DNA of 64,000 nucleotides, from positions 248,001 to 312,000 of the forward strand of contig CAWHVV010000006.1 in the NCBI GenBank assembly GCA_963832945.1, written 5' to 3'. The notes beneath the pieces were generated by a model that saw only the letters and a list, made by a program, of their open reading frames with translations, searched no databases and was not told the origin of the DNA. Positions 18,250 to 27,100 of this stretch are shown here, piece by piece (within the stretch, counting starts at the first letter, position 1; every line of letters starts with the position of its first letter). Both the position numbers and the translations under genes were made by a program. Origin of the DNA: JAFEDN01 sp963832945. Its GTDB lineage: Bacteria > Pseudomonadota > Gammaproteobacteria > Coxiellales > Coxiellaceae.

Positions 18250-19660
18250 GACGTAGTGTGTCGTTTAGCCCGGATGGTCAGACGCTGGCCTCGGGGAGTA
18301 GGGATATACGGTGCGGCTGTGGTCAGGTAGTCAGTCGAGAGCCGCTGGGCGCGCCGCTCACCGGGCATGCGGTATCAGGTGAGGAGTGTATCGTTTAGCC
18401 CGGATGGCCAGACACTGGCCTCGGGGAGTGGGGATATGACGGTGCGGCTGTGGTCGGTCGTCAGCCGAGCGCCGCTAGGTGCGCCGCTCATCGGGCATAC
18501 GGATGGGGTGACAGAGTGTGTCGTTTAGCCCGGATGGACAGACATTGGCCTCAGGGAGTGGGGATAATACGGTACGGCTGTGGTCGGTGAGCAGCCGAGA
18601 GCCGCTGGGCGCGCCGCTCACCGTGCATAAGGGTAAGGTGATGAGTGTGTCGTTTAGCCCGGATGGCCAAACGCTGGCCTCGGGGGGGATGGAGGGTTGG
18701 GAAGGAACGGTGCGGCTGTGGTCAGTGGTCAGCCGGGAGCCGCTAGGTGGGCGCTAGGTGGCCGCTAACCGGGCATAACGGTGAGGTGAAGAGTGTGACG
18801 TTTAGTCCGGATGGGCAGTTACGCTGGCCTCGGCGGGGGGGATTTCGGATAATACGGTGCGGCTGTGGTCGGTGAGTAGTCGAAAGCCACAGGGCGCGCC
18901 GCTCACCGGGCATACGGAACATGTGCGTAGTGTATCGTTTAGCCCGGATGGTCAGACGCTGGCTTCAGGGAGTGGGGATAAGACGGTGCAGCTGTGGTCG
19001 GTGGATAGTGGAGAGCCCGCTGGGCGCGCCGCTCACCGGGCATAAGGAACATGTGCGTAGTGTATCGTTTAGTCCGGATGGGCGACAGTGGCTTCAGGGA
19101 GTGAGGATAAGACGGTGCGGCTATGGTCGGTGGTAGTGGAGAGCCACTGGGCGCGCCGCTCACCGGGCATACGAGAGCATGTGCGTAGTGTACGTTTAGT
19201 CCGGATGGCCAGACACTGGCTTCAGGGAGTGAGGATAAGACGGTGCGGCTATGGTCGGTAAGCAGCCGGGAGCCGCTGGGTGCGCCTCTCACCGGGCATT
19301 CGGATGGGGTGACGAGTGTGTCGTTTAGTCTGGATGGTCAGATGCTGGTCTCGGGAAGTGGGGATAAGACAGTGCGGTTGTGGTCGGTTGCCAGCCGAAA
19401 ATCACTGGGCGTACTGCTCACTGGGTACCCGGTGTGCAGTTTGTGCGTTTAGCCCGGATGGGAAGTTATTGGCTTTTGGGAGTAATGATAAGACAGTGCG
19501 GCTGTGGTCGGTGGGGAGCGAGGAGCCGTTGGGTGCGCCGTTCACTGGGCATCGGGGTTGTGGTATTGAGTGTGTCATTTAGCCCCGATGGTCAGACGCT
19601 GGTATCGGGGAGTAATGATCAGACGGTGCGGCTCTGGTCAGTGGCCAGTCACCGTTGCCT
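18250..19660 (+). repeat. Decayed tandem WD40-coding array of copy A
   Basis: About 11 tandem units of roughly 126-130 bp. Each encodes a WD40 repeat of the type VSFSPDGQTLASGSGDKTV, RLWSV, SSREPLGAPLTGH. Nearly every unit carries a small insertion or deletion, so the reading frame jumps between all three phases with stops, and no continuous propeller can be made. The unit sequence is homogeneous within this array yet clearly different from the units of copy B, so each array was homogenised independently. Confidence 0.85.
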
Positions 19661-20918
19661 GACCATTTTTCCTTGGTCATCTGTCATTTTAAATATTGCT
19701 TTTCAACACCGTATGATTCGGTGCAACGAGGGGGATGATGGTCAAATGCTGGCGATGGGTGATGGGAATGGCGTTGTGAGCTTCTGGCTGCTGTCGGCGG
19801 CATTATGCCGGGATAAAGAGGCCGAGGCGGTGGAAATAAAAACCCAGCCATCGATGCATGATGAGGATGATGAAGATAGTGATATAGAGGATTTGTCGTA
19901 CCCGCACTTACACCCGAAACCGGCGGAATGGCAATTACTGGGTTCTTCTCGTCACTGGGGCATGCAGTTGTGGACACAGGGTGTACAACTCTCCGGTTGC
20001 CGCATGAATCTACTCAGCAAACGATTATTGCAACAATATGGAGCTGACGTTAGCAAAGTCAAAATGATATCCACCCAGTCGGATGAACAATCCCTAGATC
20101 AAGAGCAAAAATACGAAACCATGCCTTTGAAGCTATATACTTCAGAGTCGATGTCAACCAACCCCACTTCAACAACCATTACGCAATTTTCTTCCACATC
20201 TCCGATGATAATGACTCCAATCGATAAAGCCACCAAAGAAACTGCTAAAGCTAAAGAAAGGCCGCTGCGCTCCATTTTTTCCAGCTTATTTATGCAGGCT
20301 CCCCGATATTCCAACATAGAATTACTTGCTCAAACTGATCAATTGATAGCAGGCATCACGCACCCAGGGACAAAGCAACGCTACTTGGCTAAGCTGGCTT
20401 ATTATCGCGAACATATCGATACATTGCATAAGAACGAACGGAAAGAATTAAAAACTCTGCTCTATGCCTTACGCCAGACCACCAACTCATCCACATTGGC
20501 AACAACTCATCTCGCCCCTGTTCCAGAAAAGAAATCAAGATTTTCGTTTGGCTTTCTAAGGAGTCCCGGATCTGAACCCAAACCATTACCGGCCTCTATC
20601 ACTTTAATTGGCAGTTCGTCGTCGTCATCGAGTTCATCTAGCATGATGTCTTCCACAATAAGCACCTCACAATCGGGCAGACTCTTTACTCCTACACCCC
20701 GACAGCATGCGTCATCCTCACCCGTCTCATCTTCAACACCGACCACAAGATCCTCCTCAACAATGGCTCCGGTGAACTCAACCACCACCCGACTTGACCA
20801 CACCCCTAGCGGCCCCGGATTGATGACTCCGCCGCGAACGACCCCCTCGACCACGCCGGTCATTAATTTGTCCTCTTCATCTCATAACAAAACTAACAGC
20901 GGAGGGGGTGGGTTATGA
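19561..20918 (+). pseudogene. Copy A, C-terminal fragment
   Basis: The frame is restored over the last WD40 unit (VSFSPDGQTLVSGSNDQTV) and stays open to the stop at 20918. Past the propeller lie an acidic insert (HDEDDEDSDIEDLSYPH) and then a segment shared with copy B: YSNIELLAQTDQLIAGITHP, GTKQRYLAKLAYYREHI and KKSRFSFGFLRS. A Ser/Thr/Pro-rich tail ends SSSSHNKTNSGGGGL. The tail is uninterrupted, unlike the WD40 array before it, so decay is concentrated in the repeats. Confidence 0.7.
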
Positions 20919-21169
20919 GTAAGCAGTTGTCTCCCCAATTGCGGCAACGGCAGATGTTTCTGAGTGGCTAATCCACTATAGTAGAAGCGTAAAGGTCACT
21001 ACGTGACTGAGGAATGAATAGATGACAACAGATTTTGGACAACAACGCGGGCTTTTTGTTGAGCGTCCTCTAATAAAGCATCACGATCTTTCAAGGGGGC
21101 TTGAGTCAGGGTGTCGACCCAATGGCGCACCAGAAGGATTTTTTTAATTGAGTTAGAAGGAGTTGAAAT
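20919..21169 (-). other. Duplicated intergenic segment with a 43-codon antisense frame, copy 1
   Basis: The last 190 bp are almost identical to the segment after copy B (29024-29271). On the minus strand a frame from a GTG (21130) to TAG (20999) reads VRHWVDTLTQAPLKDRDALL, EDAQQKARVVVQNLLSS and IHSSVT. Both copies keep the stop, and part of the difference between them is synonymous. It may be the 3' end of an older gene, or a short gene. The segment also supplies the leader and ribosome site of copy B. Confidence 0.35.
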
Positions 21170-24100
21170 ATGCAAACCGCTGAACGTTCAAGTATAGAGA
21201 TTCCTTCGGGAAACTCGACGCCATTACCGGAAAAAAAACCCATCATCAGTCAAGAGGATAAAATCGCCTCTATATCTACGGAATCGGAAGTCAAACGGCC
21301 TGCTAAAATCTTGCCCCTGATTCCAGCTCAGGAATTAAAACAGGGGGCTGCCATTCATGAAGAAATGACGGCGGGATTACACGCCGGTTTCTACCGGGAA
21401 CAAGCGGTGACTTTGCTCAGTCTGTCGTCATCGGTGTGGGAAAAGAGTCAGGAATCTGTGCATGCTTTTTATGGCGTGACTTCACCGTTTTGGTTATTGG
21501 TAGTCGGTGTCAGTGAAGAAGAAAAAAGCCGAACTGTAGCCATGGCGGAGTTGCCAAAGACTCGATTTCCCGAGTGGTTAAGTTCAACGGCAGCCGACGC
21601 ATGGTCAGCGCGTTGCCGTTTGATGCGTGATGTGGCAGTGGGGTTGTATCAATGTCGGACTTCCGGTGCGACCCATATCGCCTGGAATCTTCAGCAACTT
21701 TATCTCGATGCCCAAGGCCGCGCTCAATTATTACCTGGCTTCAGCGAAACGGCAGTGGCTGACGCCGATGATGTCTTTGCCTTGGGGCAATTATTATGGT
21801 GTATGGTCAGCCGTTCGACGACACCGGCGGACGGTTGGGAGCAGGGCAAAGGTCTGCCGCAGCATTGTTCGCCAGAGGTGATCGCCTTGATTCGAGCTTG
21901 CACGGATTCGACTGAGTCAGCCCGTCCCTCGTTAAAAACTTTGGCAAAAGGATTGGATATTTTGTGGCAGCGGGCGGAGCAGGGATTCTCCGAAGTCCCC
22001 CCGTCGCTGACACAAGGGTTATCGCCCCTTCAAAAAGACCAGAAATACGAAGATCCCTCGCCGATGAACCTCAGCGCTACGATCACACCCACCCAGCTCA
22101 GTCAGGTGCACAGTAGCGGTTCACTGAATCTCCTGTTAGTGGATGATCAAACTGTGAGTTGGCTCAGCGCCGCCGACCCACGCTATCAAGTGGGTGTCAA
22201 ACTGTGCGCATTACGGGATAGTTTAGCGCAACCGGTAGAATCGAAAGCCTCACTACCAGCGTTACAGCAGGAAATCCAACGCACCCTGGAATCCAAAATC
22301 GAAATGATGCTTTGGCTGGGTGAAGAAGGCGAAGACCCCAGCCATTCCTTCCAGGAAACCGCCTGGTGGTTATGGCAAGCGCCTCATTGGCAAGCGTATC
22401 GTCCGGGCGATCCACCACCGAGCGCCTGGCTGCCGCTGTTCATTAACCTGCATCAGCCCAGCATCAATTCACCCTTGTTTACGCGCACGCATCAACTCCC
22501 CGACGAGGTAGCGGCTTTTACCGATAGTGAATGGCAAATCTTACACAGCCACTATGCATTGTTCTGGCTGGTGCAGGGGATGGGTCAATTAACAGAACCC
22601 TGTAATCTCTACGAAGTCAACGCATTACATCGGGGCGGCACGCGATTGCTGTTACATAGTCAAAAGTCGGATGCCTTTAAATGGGAAGAAAGCACGTATT
22701 TCATGCCACATAGCGCCGAGGGTCAGCTATTATCCGCTCGTTATGCGCGTTATACCACCGATCCAGATTGTGACTTCAATGCCTGGGAAGGACGGTACCA
22801 AGGAAAAATAGGCCCTGAAACGCAAGAAACCACACCGACTCCCATCGCTTTAACGCCCGCTAAAGATCTAGCGCTGAACCGGAATCAACTGACCTTGCCA
22901 GATGCCGATGAAAAAAACACGTTGGGCAAAGGCGCATTTGGCGAAGTGTTGCGGGGAAGTTATTACGGCCAACCAGTCGCGGTCAAGCGTTTTAAAGAGG
23001 CCAAACTCTCTGCCAGCGACCAGGCACAACTGAAGGATGAAGCCGCAGTGATGGTGAATTTACAGTCGCCGTTTTTGATCAGACTGTTAGGATTGTCCTT
23101 GGATACACCGCCGTTATTGGTGATGGAACTGGCGGAGGGGGGCAGTTTATACCATAAGCTCAAAGACGCCAGTCAGGAACTTCCCTGGGTCTGGCGGTTG
23201 CGGGTCTTGCGCGATATTGCGTTAGGTCTGAGTGTCCTGCATGCGCATGAACTCCTGCATCGCGATTTAAAAAGTCTCAATATTTTGCTGGATATAACAG
23301 GCCGCGCTAAACTCTGCGACTTTGGTTTATCGACTTTAAAATCCCAAGCCAAAGACACTGCCGATGTGGGCACGTTATTGTGGAATGCCCCGGAAGTGTT
23401 AGCCGGCAAAGCGGCCACTCCGTCCAGCGATATCTATAGTTTGGCGATCATCTGCTGGGAAGTAGTTGCCCGGCGCTTACCCTATAAAGACCCCACGACG
23501 GGTAAATTAAAAGAAGGGTTTGAAAAACGCGTTCAAGCCGGTGAACGAGAAACGATTCCGAGCGATTGCCCACCCGAATTAGCAATGGTGATTCAGGCTT
23601 GTTGGACGCCGGATCCTGCTCAGCGTCCGACCGCTGGCCAGGTGGCTCAAGTCCTGGAAGACTTATGGCAGAAGGCTGTCAAGGCAGAGCAATTCCAGCC
23701 CGCTTTGAAGCGGCAGACCAGCAGCCTGATGCCATCCATCAGCCTAGAGAACAAGCGAACCAAACCATTAACGCCAAATGAAGTGAAAGCAGATGCTCAG
23801 TTATCCAGCAACAACGAAAGGAAAGTATTTGTCAGTGATTCTCCATCAAAGCCGACGGGTGATTGGAGTGGTTTATCTTCGGAAATGCTCGCCAGCTTAA
23901 TGCTGGAACTCGCCAAGCAAAGCGTTGCGCCGGTAGAGAAAAAAATAAACCAGTCTGAACGCGGTCAAATATCCTCATCGAAGACAGCTATCAACGAAAA
24001 TAAATCCCCCGTCATTTCCCATACCTCTCCCTCATCCAGTTCTTCTACTTCCCCCGTCGATCTCCCGTTGAGTGGCCTGTCGCCGGAGGCATTACAAAGC

Positions 24101-27100
24101 CTGATGCCGGATTTACTCAAACAGGGCGCTTCGGTCTCAGGGGAAAGCCCAAGCAGCCGACCGACAGAACAGGATCAAAAACCGTTAACGCCAACAAGTT
24201 CTACCACCCCCTCGCAGACAGCGGTGGTGGAATTTAAAACCCTGCTGGCGCGAAGCCAACAGCAGCCGCCTTGCTGGCAGGACAAGCAATCACCGGAATA
24301 CACCCTGGGCGTGAAATTACATCATTTGCGGGAGAAAGTCCTGGCAGACCCCTACATCACCCAGGAACTGTCCTGCTATATTGCGCCCAACGGACAGGCG
24401 CAAGCGGGGACGGGACTGCCGTCAGATCCCTTATATCCGTGGGTAGAACGCGAATTCCTGCAAGGCAGTGTGCACGTGCTGCTGTTGCAGGGCCTGGCCG
24501 GCGCGGGTAAAAGCACCTTTAACCGTCATCTACTGAGAACCCTGTGGCAAGACCCCGCCTGGCAAAGTTATCGCCCGAGCGATCCGGCCCCCCGAGCGCC
24601 GATACCTCTGTTTATCCCGCTGCAATCGACGCAAGTGAATCCCCGGGACCTCTGGGATTATTACCCTCATCTGCCGGAAATCAGCTTCACCTCCGCGGAA
24701 ATCCGCCTGTTGCAAAGCGATTACCACACGATCTGGATTGCCGATGGTTACGACGAAATCCCGGGTCAGTCCGCCCCCAATCTGTACGACGCCAATCACC
24801 TGGGTGATACACAGGGACGGGTCAAACTGATCATCGGCTGTCGCAGTCAACGGGTACAGGCCCTGGTGGAGGACGACAGCTTTGTGCCGCACACGGATAC
24901 GATCAAACCGGACCGGTTGCGCTATCGCACCCGCTATGTCTCGCCCTTCACCCCCCAACAAACCCAGGATTACATCGAGAAATATGTCGCTCAACACCAA
25001 AATGATCGTGAGCGTCCGAAAGACTGGAATGCAGCCCGCTATCAAGTCGAATTTAAGGCGATCCCTGAACTGCAAACCCTGATTGACACCCCGTTTATGT
25101 TGTGGATGACGTTGTCGATTTTGCCGGAATTGGCGAAAGAGCAATCTAAAGAAAAAATCAAAGTCAAAGACAAAGCCGACGAAAAAGAAGTCAAAGAGAC
25201 CAAGGAATCTAAATCTGTCACCAGCCGCCCAGCTCAGATCACCCGCGCGGCGTTATACGACCGCTTTATGGAGAGTTGGTTTACCCGTCAGGCCAAAAAA
25301 GCCTGGCAGGCCAAGACGTTCCTGAAAGACCCGGCGTCCATCCTTGGCAAGCGGGCAATGCAGACACTCAAAACCCAGACCGGTAGCGATGACGTGCAGG
25401 TGGTGTGGCTTAAAGCCGCTTATCGTGCATTCTGCCTGAGCTTTGCCCAGCAACTGACTCAGGCCGGGCAAATCAGTGCCCAGGATAATCCAGTGGAAGA
25501 GAAGGAAACGACTGTGAACTGGCAGCGAGCCCTGTTAGGAGAGGGACTAACCGACAGCGGTTTATTGCGCCAGGGTTGTCCGCTGCGTGAGAGCGCAGAC
25601 CACGCCTGGGGCTTTATCCATGCCTCGCTGCTGGATTATTTTATGACCACTGCGGTGGCGGAGCAGTTAGTCCTGTCTCCGGGTGTCACGACGCCCGCGA
25701 CCCATCCGCTCTTTACGCGTAATGCAGTTCAGGCGGTGGCGTTGCTGGCCTGCCGACATGTCACCCTTGACCAGGCGCGGTTTTTAGCCGATCGGGTGCG
25801 CGCCAATCCTGACTTAAAGGCGGCGTTGTGGGCCTTGGTCGAGCGTAGCAAAACGGAACCTGCGGTGGCCATTGCCAGCGCCAATGCCATCACGGTTTTC
25901 AATCGAGCACGCTATGTGTTTGGCGGCCTGAATTTAGCCGGCATCCGCATCCCGGGTGCGGATTTAACCGGCAGTTACTGGGATCAGGTTAACCTCAGCC
26001 ACGCGGATCTGTCCGACGCCAATCTGCGCTTCGTATGGATGAATGACTGCTTATTGTCAGGGGCGACGCTGCGAGGCGTTCAGTTCGGTGAATTTCCCAG
26101 TGTCGCAGCGCAAGGGCAAGTGACAGCGATGATGATGCATCCGCGCGAGCCGAATTTGATGGCGATTGCGGCGGGTGTGGACATTATGATTTACGATCGC
26201 GCGGCTTGTTCGGTGATTCATACCTTGGCGGGGCATACGGATGAAGTCACCTGCCTGTCCTATGCGCCGGATGGTTCGCAGTTGGCGTCGGGAAGTCGGG
26301 ATAAGATGGTGCGGCTGTGGGATCCGTGCGGCAAGCAGCCTGCCCAGGTCTTAGCGGGGCATGAGCATTGGGTCACGTGCCTGACCTATGCGCCGGATGG
26401 GTCGCAGTTGGCATCGGGCGGTGGATATGAAGATAATACCGTGCGGTTGTGGGATCCGCGTGGTGAACAGCTTGCCCGGGTTTTGGCGGGACATGCCGGT
26501 GATGTCAATTGCCTGTCCTATGCGCCGGATGGATCGCAGTTGGCATCGGGAAGTAATGATCGGACGGTGCGGCTGTGGGACCCGCGCGGAGAGCAGCCTG
26601 CTCGGGTTTTGGCGAGGCATACTGATTATGTCAATTGCCTGACCTATGCGCCGGATGGGTCGCAGTTGGCGTCGGGAAGTATGGATAAGACGGTGCGGCT
26701 GTGGGACCCGCGCGGTGATCAGCCCGCCCAAGTCTTAGTGGGGCATACGGAGATAGTCTGGTGCCTGTCCTATTCGCCGGATGGTTCGCAGCTGGCGTCG
26801 GGGAGTTTAGATGGGACATTGCGGCTGTGGAACCCGCGCGGCGAGCAGCCCGCCCAAGTCTTGGCGGGGCATAAGGGTGAAGTCTTGTGCCTGACCTATG
26901 CGCCGGATGGATCGCAGTTGGCGTCGGGAAGTTATCAAGAAGTATGGCTGTGGGACCCACGCGGTGATCAGCCCGCCCAAGTCTTGGCGGGGCATACGAA
27001 TCGAGTCCAGTGCTTGTCCTATGCACTGGATGGTTCGCAGTTGGCGTCGGGAAGTTCGGATAAGACGGTGCGGCTGTGGGATCTGCGCGGTGATCAGCCC

